A stretch of DNA of 64,000 nucleotides from Meandrina meandrites (Eukaryota; Cnidaria; Anthozoa; Scleractinia; Meandrinidae): contig OY855908.1 of the NCBI GenBank assembly GCA_963693305.1, positions 5,961,001-6,025,000 on the forward strand. Reading direction: 5' to 3'. The notes under the pieces were generated by a model. The model saw only the letters and a program-made list of their open reading frames with translations, was not told where the DNA came from and searched no databases. A program made the translations under genes and the position numbers. Each line of letters begins with the position of its first letter. The first letter of the stretch is position 1. Positions 24,110 through 33,704 of this stretch are shown here, piece by piece.

Positions 24110-24801
24110 AGGCCGGGCCAAACGAGGATGAGAGTTGATGAGAGTTTACTCTCATGAGAGTTTTCGTCAACTCTCATGCGCTCTCATCAACTCGGGCCAA
24201 ACGAGAACGAGAGTATGGCCAGAGTGACGCGTAATTTCATTGCGTGACAAGCCACGCAATGCAACTTGGGTGTAAACAAACATGGCGACGGCAGGCTGAT
24301 AATTTTAAAAATAATTGAAACAATGAGTTTGGTACGCAAGAGAAGAGCTGCCGCGAGTGTGTTGTTAATGTTAACGTTTAGCGAGGAGGAAGAGAGTGTT
24401 CGTGTCCTGCGTGGGAAAACGAGAAAATGGATAAAGCGTCGAGAAGAGAAAGGCTATTTCAATAACATTAATTGTCGAAGAGTTGCGTGTCGAGGACACC
24501 GCGAGTTACCGGGAAATGACGAGGAAATGATTATGAGACATTTCAGGACATTTTAACGGTGACAGGTCGTATTTTTGAGCCCGCTGGACGTTTACGGCCA
24601 CCCGCTGACCGAAAAACTCTCATGCAACTCGCGAGTGTGGGCCAAACGAGAGAAAACTCTCATCGACTCTCACGACAAATTTGAGCACGTTCAAAGTCGA
24701 TGAGAGTGTATGAGAGTCAATGAGAGTGCATGAGAGTTCCATGCCAAACGAGAGCAAGAGTTTGAACTCTCATCAACTCTCATCCTCGTTTGGCCCGGCC
24801 T
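24110..24801 (+). mobile_element. Harbinger-like element, non-autonomous, 692 bp
   Basis: The termini AGGCCGGGCCAAACGAGG and their inverse are flanked by TAA on both sides (24107-24109 and 24802-24804), the 3-bp signature of PIF/Harbinger elements. Subterminal regions carry many copies of GATGAGAGT in both orientations, plausible transposase binding sites. The interior encodes a frame (24266-24556) resembling the start of a Harbinger transposase. The remaining transposase, including any DDE core, is missing. Confidence 0.75.
24266..24556 (+). pseudogene. Harbinger transposase N-terminal remnant
   Basis: The frame gives MSLVRKRRAAASVLLMLT, an acidic stretch (SEEEESVRV), then RKWIKRREEKGYFNNI, which resembles the N-terminus of PIF/Harbinger (HARBI1-type) transposases. 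After that point the printed frame loses similarity, while the next frame gives a familiar EELRVEDTASYREM-like continuation. I therefore infer a frameshift near 24470. The catalytic DDE domain is absent. It lies centrally between the TIRs of the 24110-24801 element, so it is a remnant of that element rather than a host gene. Confidence 0.6.
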
Positions 24802-24899
24802 TAAGGCCTTGGACGTGCGCGCGCTGTGAGCGCGCGCTAATGACGCAATAAATCGTGCGCAGTAAGGATGCACAATGCAATACAAGGGAATGACCTTAA

Positions 24900-26730
24900 A
24901 GGTCAAATGAACCAAAATTTCGACATTCTTTCTTTAGCGATTTTAAAGCAACCAAACGCTAGAAGAACTCATTATTAACTAAACTTAAGAAGAAATTTTG
25001 CTTTCTGAGCCTTAAAGCGCGAACTATAGCAAAAACTACGAAGATTTCCGAAGACTTCACGAAAACGTTTCCAAAATGACCGCGCACTGGAATGGAAGGA
25101 ATGGATCGAGCTTTGAAGTTTGTGACGTAATAGTTTTATTTCACGGCTTTGCGATCGAAGAGACGATCGTCGTTTAAAGAACGAATAATGTAAAGTTTGA
25201 TGGTTTGAGTCAGTCTAAGTAATTCAAGTAATTCTGAAAGAATCTAAGCTTTTTTTTAAACATGGTTGTTATATTTTTTTTACTACATTGTAATCCAATT
25301 TCAAAGATTAATAATTATCAAAGCACTGAGTAAAATTGTAAGCATTGTACGATATAGGAGGTTGTCAAACACTGGATGGCGTATAAAAATCATCAGTCTG
25401 CTCAGCTTGGTATAGAACAATTAGTTTTGTTATATACCCCAATCTAAATGCACTTTTTTTGGATTTGCACGTAATTCTTATCAGGACGTGTGCGGCTTGC
25501 AACCCGGATCGGTATGCAGCGCGAAGTTATCCCAGGATGTGGCCAAAAGCTAAGGTTTAATTCACTGTTTCTTTTCTGTACTCGAGAGTCACACAAAACA
25601 CAAAAATAAATTTGTACACAAAAATTTAACTTGAATGAAAGGGTATTTCTCAATGCAAATTCGACACTGCAAAGCATCACGCAGGGTAAAACTTTCAATG
25701 AATAAATTCGTGTCGTTTTTAGCTAAAGGAAAATTCAGTGTTGGAATAAATACTGAGCGTTTACACGCTGTCCCCGCGGACACTGTGAGTTCTGTTTGTA
25801 TTAGCTGTTTTTCGGTCCATCTTTATTTAGCCGGTACATGTTATTTAGGGCTCGAAATTAACGGTTGTAAACCCAACATAAATACAACATTTGAAGCTTA
25901 ATTTCATCAAAAAGCACGTGCACGTGCATGGAAGCAAATTATTTGACAAGGATATTGAACGAACGAACTCAAATTCTAATGCTTGATCATGACCAGCCAA
26001 ACCAACAAAGTAAAAGTGCTAATAATCATAACAAATACTCTATCTAGCTCTAGGTAGAATAGGAAAGGTGCAAAATGCATACCTCTAACTTCCTTCGTTT
26101 AGCAAAAGCCGAACGGACAGTGGGGTCTTTGTGCTTCTGAAGACATTCTTCCCCGTGATTTCTTTTCCGAACAAAAAAAAAAAATAGTCCGCGGCACAGC
26201 ATCCTCTTTGAGGTGGAGTCTTAGCGACTTGAAATCAGAACCCAGAAACCTACGTATTGCCAGATTTTCTCTGAAGTAGTCTTCGGTAAAATGAACGGCA
26301 CAAATGCGAGAGTTCTTTCCTGGCTGAAATTCTTTTCTTTTCATTTTCAAAAGCCATTGTTTTCTGAGCTTTGAATTTGCTGGAAACTTAAACGTACTTA
26401 CTTTCGACTTAGAATAATTTAAGCAGTTTAGTGCTGCACAAAACACCATGATGTTCCTTTCTTGTGAGCTTCATTACTAAAACATTTTGAATTGCCCGCA
26501 ATTTCACAGCGCATCAATACTGACGTCACAGTTTTATGTTCCGAAAATTCCCCGACAATTTTCCCGAGCGCTCTACGATTATGAAGGCCAAAACTAAGCA
26601 TTTTTCAACTTGAAATTTCTCTGTTTTGCAAAGTCCAATTCCTTTGAAACTTCGGAATATGTTTATTTGGCTCTTAATCAACAAATTGGCCTAAAAAAAA
26701 GAAAATTCGAAATTTTGGTTCATTTGACCT
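24900..26730 (-). mobile_element. TTAA-flanked TIR element carrying a THAP domain (Kolobok-like)
   Basis: The left end AGGTCAAATGAACCAAAA and its inverse at the right end (TTTTGGTTCATTTGACCT) are both bordered by TTAA (24896-24899 and 26731-26734). The 1,831-bp interior encodes a THAP zinc finger on the minus strand next to the right end. TTAA target sites and THAP domains together are known from Kolobok transposons. piggyBac uses TTAA without THAP, and P elements have THAP but longer target duplications. The DDE core was not recognised, so this is probably an internally deleted or decayed copy. Confidence 0.72.
26099..26449 (-). CDS. THAP zinc-finger protein encoded by a transposon
   Basis: The ATG at 26447-26449 opens a 116-residue frame. 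The first 90 or so residues form a THAP domain: initial MVFCAALNC supplies the first cysteine pair, then TFKFP, a tryptophan in KQWLLKM, the C-x-x-H end in CAVHFTEDYF, and an AVPxTIF-type terminus (AVPRTIF). THAP domains bind DNA through a C2CH zinc site. After the domain the frame runs through low-complexity sequence (FFFCSEKKSRG) and stops, with an A/T run at about 26174-26184 that may have shifted the frame. Its position 281 bp inside the right TIR of a TTAA element suggests it is the transposase N-terminus. A co-opted host THAP exon is the alternative. Confidence 0.75.
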   Translation of the reverse strand: MVFCAALNCLNYSKSKVSTFKFPANSKLRKQWLLKMKRKEFQPGKNSRICAVHFTEDYFRENLAIRRFLGSDFKSLRLHLKEDAVPRTIFFFCSEKKSRGRMSSEAQRPHCPFGFC

Positions 26731-26987
26731 TTAATTATGGTTAATGTCAGCTTATATCTTTGATATTAAACATCCACGTTATGGTCAATTGACAGCTGTC
26801 AAATCAAGGTATCCGCTGACCAGTATAACATGACCATATCGAGGTCACGTGCTTTTTGAAGTTGGCCGGTGACCAGGGTAATGGTTTTCCAGTTGTTGGC
26901 GGGCTCGAGTTCTAATTTTTTAATTAGGAGGCTTATAACGGTTTCCAGCACCTTCCAGCTCTTAAACTTTGATGGGCCAGTACTACA

Positions 26988-27133
26988 GGCCCCAGTTGTT
27001 CAAAGGTTGGATAACGCTATCCATCGGATAAATCACTATCCAGTGGATAGCGTAGTTTGTTTTGCCAACACTTGTCCGCTGGATAGCGATTTATCCGGTG
27101 GATAGCGTTATCCACGCTTCGAACAACTGGGCC
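26988..27133. mobile_element. Palindromic MITE with GGATAGCG motifs
   Basis: The arms 'ggccccagttgttcaaaggt' and 'gcttcgaacaactgggccc' enclose multiple ATCCACTGGATA/GGATAGCG motifs in both orientations. It is about 146 bp, non-coding, of a family I know as frequent in cnidarians. Confidence 0.65.
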
Positions 27134-27219
27134 CAGATCTTTATCAGTTGCTGCTACAATCATGAAATCGAACAAATGTCCAATTGTTACTGAATAAGTT
27201 GTAGTCATTTTGATTCGCT

Positions 27220-27450
27220 TTTGCAACCTATCGCCAAAAAGCAAGAGTCGGCATACATATACTCCGAATCTTAAAAAGAGTCTCATGAAACACTGGAGTC
27301 TCATAACTGAGAACAACAAACTCGCTCAAACATTTTCTAAACCTCCAATTGTCGCTTATCGGAAGGACAAGTCTCTGTAATACATTTTAGTCAGAGCAAA
27401 AATTCCCTCGCGCATCTAACAACAACATTTGGGAGTTATATAGGATAAGG
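27220..27450 (+). pseudogene. Penelope-like element fragment
   Basis: Nearly the same sequence as 32250-32480. Translated, it contains TENNKLAQTFSKPPIVAYR (19 residues) and the start of a KDKSL-type segment, with a stop codon where the other copy reads on. In Penelope-like elements this segment lies between the RT and the GIY-YIG domain. It is short and broken by stops. Confidence 0.55.
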
Positions 27451-28619
27451 GTCGAGTGACAATATTACAAAACTTTGACTTCAAAAACTACACTACCACG
27501 GTATGAACTATACTCCACGAACCCGGCTTCTTTGAACTTTTCTGTTCAATTTTAACCACTATCTTGTTGACAAATAAGTTTACTGTTGTTTCAGTATTCT
27601 CACAATTGGAAAAGAAACCTGTAAAAACTTGGGTCGCCCACTACCTCTCGGAACGAGTTACTTCATTGCTTCCTAAAACAATAGATAACAGGTCATAACA
27701 ATGCCCTATCCCTGAATAACAATAGAGGTAGTGTTTCCAGCAGGCGAATGAAAATGGAGGTTCCAGAGACATAGTAAGGAGCTTAAGCAATCACGACGGC
27801 GACGCCGAGGACAACGCCTGGTGAAAAATGAATTTATATTTTACTCTAGAATCTCGCGATTATTCAAATGTATTCAGCGTATCTGTCGGTTTAAGAACTG
27901 GCTCAAGCTCCTGGTATATTTCTCGGCACGGTCGTCTTGTGCAAAATTTTATATCAAATAATCAGGCAGGTCCACGTGGTGAAAAGTTTTAAAACGATTT
28001 GCATTTGAAGTGCGCGTGCAGTGATGTTTTTGTGCTGACCTGCGGGGGAAATGTGGCAAGTAAACTATTTCTTTTCCCCTCCATTTACCGGCACAAACTG
28101 GTTCTCTCCGCATTCATTTGTTCCAACCCCGCTATTACCATCCTTCCACGACCTCACCTCAGCACACAAACATGTTTTGCCGCCTATCGCGGAAAAATTC
28201 CGCGTGTTGTTTTTTAGTACAATCCAGACCAAACACAATAGCCAATCAACAACGTATTGTTATCTGGCATTACGAGGGGCGTTGGAATGCGACTTGTCAT
28301 GATTTGTCCTGCCTTGAGGCAGGACATAGGCTCCTTTGAAGATTTGTCCGTTTTGACAAAATTTGCACTTGTCCAACAAGTCGTTCGCACTTGTTTTAGC
28401 GATTGTTTGACAAAATGTATCGCGCGTGCAACGCAGACCAATCAGGCCTACCCTGGGACCTTAGCTCGCCTTAACTCGCCTTAACTCGCATTAACTCGCC
28501 CTACCTCGCAACTTGAGATTATGGTCAGTTTTCCTTAACTCGCCTTAACTCGCCTAAGCTCGCATTATCTCGCACAAACTCGCTCAATCTCACCAGTAAG
28601 CTAAGTAGGTACCAATTTA

Positions 28620-29017
28620 GGGCCTATTTACAAGCAGGTAGGGTAACCCTAGTGCTAGGGTTACCCTAGCAGGCGGGCAAAAGATAGCCCAGGTTTACAA
28701 GCAAAATTTTACAGGACTGGTAGGGTTACCCTACCACCCGGGCTAACTTAATATGCTTGGTAACCGCACGCGGTTACCAAGCATAGCAAACGACATTCAA
28801 AGGTAAAAAGTTGTCCCGGGTAAGCGAGTTATCCCTACCTTACAAGGCAGCTAGGGTTACCCTGGTGCTAGAGTAACCCTAGCGTTCAGCTAGGGTTACC
28901 CTAGTGTTTGGGTAACCCTTGCTGCCTTGTAAACATATCGATGAAAAAAAGAAGAAATGTGGGAGCGCTAGGGTAACCCTAGCACTAAGGTTACCCTACC
29001 TGCTTGTAATCAGGCCC
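28620..29017. mobile_element. Nested MITE with GGGTTACCC palindromes, TTA duplication
   Basis: The ends GGGCCTATTTACAAGCAGGT and their inverse (ACCTGCTTGTAATCAGGCCC) are flanked by TTA (28617-28619 and 29018-29020), consistent with Harbinger-type insertion. The interior consists largely of alternating TAGGGTAACCCTAG and TAGGGTTACCCTA blocks in opposing orientations, separated by 'tttacaagc' spacers. Non-coding, 398 bp. Confidence 0.75.
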
Positions 29018-30315
29018 TTAATTATCTCATCCTATTTTCAGTGTAATTTCAAAATTAATCTACAAAGAAAGTTGCCATTTTAAAAGTGCAAAATATAGTG
29101 TTTTGAAAGGAAAGCAGGTTCTTTACCTTTAAAAATATGTAAATTGGCTTGTCCCATCCTTCTGGAATTTCCAATAGCCTTTTTGGTAAGGGTATTTCAC
29201 AACTAAAGGTTAAATGAGGTTTTCTTACTTAACCTTTTCATGCATATGCCTTGGAGTCAACACTGGATTGTCAATGGAACTACCAGGAACACCCTGAACA
29301 TGCATTAAAGAGTTTGCTGATGTCTAACAAAAAGGCTACAATGCTAAGCATGGTAGAAATTCCAGAGGCATGGAGCCACTGCAGGGTCTAGGGCTTATTT
29401 ATTTAACTTATTTTGTTCCACAAAGTATGTGACATTGACCAAGAGACCACAAAAAGTATTCATAGGCGAAGCTTAGGCGAGACAAAGAAATACAAAAACA
29501 TAACAGAACATTAAATTTTAAGTTTTAAGCTGACTTATGATTTGCAAAAAAATTTGTTTGTTGTGGCAAATCTAATTACTTTGCCAGAAATAATATATAT
29601 AGAAGCTGTTTATGTAAATGAATAGCAGTAGCAATAGTTTCATTTTATAATCTGATGGAACTTCATGATGATTCCAGCTGACAATAAGAGCCTGGGATGT
29701 AGCCAAAATCCTTTAAATACTCTACACACTAGTTGCATTCTATATTGTTCAGTTCCAGAAAATATCCATACCCACCCAATGGAAGGTCAAATTATGGGGC
29801 TTAACTGGAATTTTCCAGAGGGGTGGGGGGATTTAAACCAAAAAACCCTCTGTGGAGGGCACGGATATTTTATTTTCGGAAACAACACATTTCTTATAAA
29901 GTTACCTGGTACTAGAAGAATTGTACATTGGTTAAACGTGACATCCTGTGTGGCTTACATTGTAGTTATCCTGGCAAACACAATCCATTATTCATAACGA
30001 CTTGTTTCATTTAGCCCTTCACTGAATAAAGGACTTTACTAAAGGTACCATTTTTTACATTGATCGCCAGCTTCGTTCGCCATCTTGAAAATTACCCAGT
30101 AGATACTGGTAACTAATCTTTCCCAGGGCCCTCTCGTTCAACCATCTGTCCTCGAGATGAATTTTGGGTAATTTTCAAGATGGCGGAAAAACTCATGAAG
30201 AAAAGGAAGAGAAATCAAGAAATCAAGGTGTCTCTTACAGGACTGTCCAAGTTTAAGGAGGGAGTTTCGAATATACAGGAAATGCTGTCTTTGTGAAAAA
30301 GGCATCAACCTTCAT

Positions 30316-30537
30316 TTGCAAGAAATTAAAATGGATTTATCCCGAGGAAACGAAAAGGCAATTGGTGTTTTCATTTCTGGTTGTGACAACAAACAATTGG
30401 GCTGGATTTCAAGGAAAACCATCAGTGATGTGCAGAGGATGGGTCGAATGGAAGACTTGAAGATAAGTCTGATAACTTTCAAGGAGAAAGAAATTTCATC
30501 TTATTTCAGTAAAATTGTTTATATACTAGTTGTTTGA
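30316..30537 (+). other. Small open frame in the 2.84-kb element, weak HIRAN-like motif
   Basis: The 73-residue frame contains SRGNEKAIGVFISGCDNKQL followed by GWISRKTI. This loosely recalls the HIRAN pattern (an asparagine-ala/ile stretch, then G-hydrophobic-I-P/S-R). It begins downstream of a short inverted repeat around 'gccatcttgaaaattaccca' (30078-30185). It could be a captured host gene piece or chance. No function is claimed. Confidence 0.25.
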
Positions 30538-31714
30538 AAATATTGGCACAGACTGTCAGAACATTTTTTATTAATTCTGGAGTCAATGACAGTAATTCAT
30601 GCTATGTCATGTGACACCGATTTTGCTTACCTGTCTATTAAAACATAGTGTTATTGAATTAAAAAAATATCCTACCTGTGTTTATACTACAGTTATATTG
30701 ACTTATCTATTCATGATTGTTTAGTTTACATTAGTTTGTTTTTTGCACTCACTTTATTATTCTGCCAACTATTTATGTAGATTTAATAAATATTATATTA
30801 TGATGATGATTATTATTATTACTATTATCATTATCATTATCATACACAGCCACCTAATGGGATAGTTTGGTGTCTTGATGCTATATAATTAATAAAGAAC
30901 AGGGCTCCATATCCACACTTAAGCTTGTCCAATTAGGAAAAAAATTCATTTTCTAAAATAAAATAAGATTTGGCTTCATTCAATTTTGGATCTGATCTGA
31001 AATTGGTTTAATTTTTTCATAACTGGACAACATGGAGTTGACCCTAATTATATATTCAAGACACAAAGATTGCAAGGCATCTTTTGCATGTATGTTTACT
31101 TACTTGTTAAGCATATTATATGTTTTAACTCATAAGGTGGGTCATTTTCCCTTAACTCGCCTTAACTCGCCTAAACTCGCGCTATCTCGCAACTGTTAGG
31201 CAAGCTCAATTTTCCCTTAACTCGCCTAAACTCGCATTAACTCGCACAATCTCGCGGCGAGTTAAGGTCCCAGAGTAGGCCTACCAATCATAAGACAACT
31301 GCTTCTTTGTTTTCCTGAATTGTTTGATAAGTTCTAGGTCTCAAAAAATGTATTCGCACTTGTTTTCTGTGACAAGTGACACATAAATGATGAAATCTAC
31401 CGATTGTTACAAAATTTGTCCGCTAGTGCAAATTGGCCCTTAAGCTCCCTACTGTCTTACTGAAAAACTTACTTGAAGTCATTTGATGTTTAGATCCCGA
31501 ATTTGCATACGATCAGTTACCGTCTATTGTTCATGGATAATAATAGAACTCATGCTAACTGACGCGCGTCGGATCGAAATCTCTGACTTCCCATTGGTCA
31601 TTTTCTAGACTTCGCATTGGTCAGGTTTTTAATTGCGAGTTCTCCTTGGCCTATAAAAAAGAGTGCTTCTGCGAGATTCGATCAAAGCCTGCTCACAGCC
31701 ACTTGAGCACAGAA

Positions 31715-31765
31715 CTAAAGTAACTGACGAAGGAAACGACTTAATTCGTTCCCGAAACCGGTCTT
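31715..31765 (+). ncRNA. Hammerhead-like core motif upstream of a Penelope fragment
   Basis: CTGACGA (31724-31730), a possible stem II (GGAA.CG paired with CGTTCC, one bulge) and CGAAAC (31753-31758) occur in the hammerhead order. The motif lies about 150 bp before a Penelope-like coding remnant, and such elements are known to carry hammerheads in their terminal repeats. A GUH cleavage site with matching stems I and III was not found directly adjacent, so this is at best a decayed ribozyme. Confidence 0.3.
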
Positions 31766-31902
31766 GCTAACTTACAAAATACAGTTCTCTTAAGAACTCC
31801 ATGGCCAATTTAAACGATGATCAAGTCGCTGCAATACTCACAGACATGAGACTGAAATCTCAGATTTGAAAGCCAAGATCAATGAACTCCCAACTCTTGT
31901 AA

Positions 31903-32480
31903 TTGCATTTTTCCAAACGTGAAAAAAATAAAACAACAAGAGTTAAAATTTATCCAAATGTGTGGTTTACTGACTCTTCCCGCGCGAAACCCGCGCGATC
32001 CCAGACGATTAGTCAAGAGCTATGCAAAGCCCATAAAAATCTGCACAAAAACAAACTTAGAACACATAATGAAAAGTTCATTAATAATATGTCCAGCAAA
32101 GACCTTACTGACCAAGAAACAGCTTTGCTCGCAAAAGGGCTGAAATTTACCAAAGATTTACACGCTGACCAAACTACATAAAACTACTCCGGTCGGCAGA
32201 TCTATAGTTTCTGTAGCGGTGGCCCAACAGAACGAATTTCTAGTTTTGTTGATTCGCCTTTGCAACCTATCGCCAAAAAGCAAGAGTCGGCATTACATAT
32301 ACTCCGAGTCTCAGATTCTCATGGAACACTGGCATATCATAACTGAGAACAACAAACTCGCTCAAACATTTTCTAAACCTCCAATTGTCGCTTATCGGAA
32401 GGACAAGTCTCTGAAATACATTTTAGTCAGAGCAAAAATTCCTTCGCGCATTTAAAAACAACATTTGCAATTGGGAGTTA
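31903..32480 (+). pseudogene. Penelope-like element remnant, N-terminal part fused to pre-endonuclease part
   Basis: The first frame (31903-32181) contains KFINNMSSKDLTDQETALLA and GLKF, a segment typical of the N-terminus of Penelope-like proteins (SSKxLTxxExxxLxKGLKF). A second frame (32219-32455) contains TENNKLAQTFSKPPIVAYR and YILVRAKIPS, normally found after the RT. The whole RT core between them is missing, so this is an internally deleted, frameshifted copy. A sister piece of the second segment lies at 27220-27450. Confidence 0.6.
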
Positions 32481-32849
32481 TGTAAAAAATTGTGAAAATG
32501 ACTACAGCTAACTCATTATCAGACCTCGGTAAAAATTTTAGAAAAATCTGTTTGCTTCAATTTGCTGGAAGCCGTTGTGAGCCTCCTTAAAAATTTAATC
32601 ATCTCATAAATTCAGTTTTAAATAAAGGGCAAACTATAAAACCGGGATCTCCGCTTTTAGGCTTTGCTAAATTTATTCAATACTGACACTGTTATTTGGG
32701 GCTTTCTTTCAGATTTGAACTTGGCCATTATTTGAGTGATAGGCAGAGAAAGGGTTGAAAATGAGAGCGTTGAGGGCTGAAGTCGCTTTACCGATGATAA
32801 GTCTTATGACACGCTATATGAAATATTTTACTTTAGCCTAGCTACTTAC

Positions 32850-33112
32850 TCATAGGTTGAAGTTCATCATCGTCCTCGATTATGACCGTCAATGTTGTCC
32901 TTGGTCCTAACTCAACATCTTGGTGAGAAGGATCTGGGAGTTGCAGGCTGACCATAAATGATTCGTCACCTTCGACCAGATCATCATCTAGTATTGAAAG
33001 GTCCAAGGTTGCTGTCGCTCTGCCTGACGCGAAACCCAATTGAAATTGATGAAAAGGTATAGGTGGAGAGTAGTCTTCTCTTAATACTGCTGTGCCGTCA
33101 GTAAAAATGATG
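32850..33112 (-). CDS. ZP gene: second half of Calx-beta domain
   Basis: Exon with acceptor ...TTTCTTTTAG before CATCATTTT (phase 2) and donor CCTATGA/GTAAGT (phase 1). The length of 263 bp fits. It encodes TDGTAVLREDYSPP, then FASGRATATLDLSILDDDLV and EGDESFMVSLQLPDP, then TTLTVIIEDDDE. These are the hallmark strands of a Calx-beta repeat, with the acidic D-D-x-x-x-E-x-x-E calcium-site residues. Calx-beta domains are extracellular calcium-binding modules in adhesion proteins and the intracellular regulatory module of sodium/calcium exchangers. Its phase-1 donor is compatible with the ZP-N exon 12 kb downstream; that these form one transcript is inferred from strand, order and phase. Confidence 0.82.
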
Positions 33113-33332
33113 CTAAAAGAAATTAAAGGAAGTGAGGTTAATGAAATCTAAACCTAAAAGACCAACGCAAACAGATGCATATACGCCAAGATATATCACT
33201 GGCATGCGTGCAATGGATTTCTCACGGGTTCTGGGATTTTCAGGATTAAATTTATTCGAATCCGCGCAGGAATTAAAAGCTTCACTTTAAAGGTAATAAA
33301 ATTAGTTCATGTTTTGTACTCAGTGTCCTTAC

Positions 33333-33426
33333 CTTAACATTGTCGTCGGGACTGTCGTATCGCCAGTATTCTCTATTACAACTGCTACAAATCCTTGCCC
33401 CGACTCCGACACTCTTATTTCAGATT
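33333..33426 (-). CDS. ZP gene: first half of Calx-beta domain
   Basis: The donor is ATGTTAAG/GTAAGG (phase 2). The preferred acceptor is ...GTTTCAAG before AATCTGAA (phase 1). An alternative acceptor seven bases upstream (TTCCAG, phase 0) would extend the exon to 33433. It encodes EIRVSESGQGFVAVVIENTG and DTTVPTTML, the opening strands of a Calx-beta repeat, and joins the next exon through a serine codon. It is too short to stand out alone, but the domain is completed exactly at the splice. Upstream coding exons and the signal peptide were not found. The LINE at 33705 begins only about 270 bp upstream, in the preceding intron. Confidence 0.75.
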
Positions 33427-33704
33427 CTTGAAACTGGAATATGCCCTTATCTTTGGAAACAAGACACATCATTTGGAACTTTTTCATGTGGGATTTTAAT
33501 TAATACTAATACAGTGAGAATCCTGATTTCTTGAACCTTCGATCGGTTTCTCAAAATTCCTGATTTCTCAAACCAATTATCGTTTCCCTTAGATAATATT
33601 TCTTTGTATTAAATTTAACCCCCGAATTGTTGAACCGCGTGATTTCTCGATGCAATTTTCGTGTCCCCCGGATAGGAGGTTCGAGAAATCGGCATTCTGC
33701 TGTA

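Larger units (their letters stand above)
28444..31282. mobile_element. 2.84-kb TIR element with TTAACTCGCC arrays and 7-bp TSD
   Basis: The ends AGGCCTACCCTGGGACCTTA and the inverse AGGCCTACTCTGGGACCTTA are flanked by ACCAATC on both sides (28437-28443 and 31283-31289). The related element at 60734-61670 carries the same target once (60998-61004, inverted), giving a true empty site. Next to each end are arrays of about ten-base units (TTAACTCGCC, TAAACTCGC, TTATCTCGC), about 160 bp on the left and 120 bp on the right. The interior is A+T-rich and includes a nested MITE (28620-29017) and two small frames (29665-29997 and 30316-30537). No transposase was recognised, so the superfamily is open. 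Confidence 0.8.
27905..31442 (-). mobile_element. GGGCCAATTCGC-family element, 5' end lost, split by a nested insertion
   Basis: Reverse-oriented relative of the 60734-61670 element. Sequence from about 27905 to 28443 and from 31290 to 31439 matches it, ending at the shared terminus (CGCTAGTGCAAATTGGCCC on this strand). The other terminus is missing: the match stops at about 27905 against the remnant of a different MITE (27779-27904). It is split by the 28444-31282 element. No intact coding sequence. Confidence 0.65.

Noticed and set aside
28640..29015. Internal telomere remnant
   Set aside because: The TTACCC-like words are arranged as opposing palindromes within TIRs and a TTA duplication, not as head-to-tail telomere repeats.
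29665..29997. Gene encoding a 110-residue protein
   Set aside because: The frame has no domain; it contains a phrase (VPENIHTHPMEG) that I recognise as common in translated coral repeats and lies inside a transposon.
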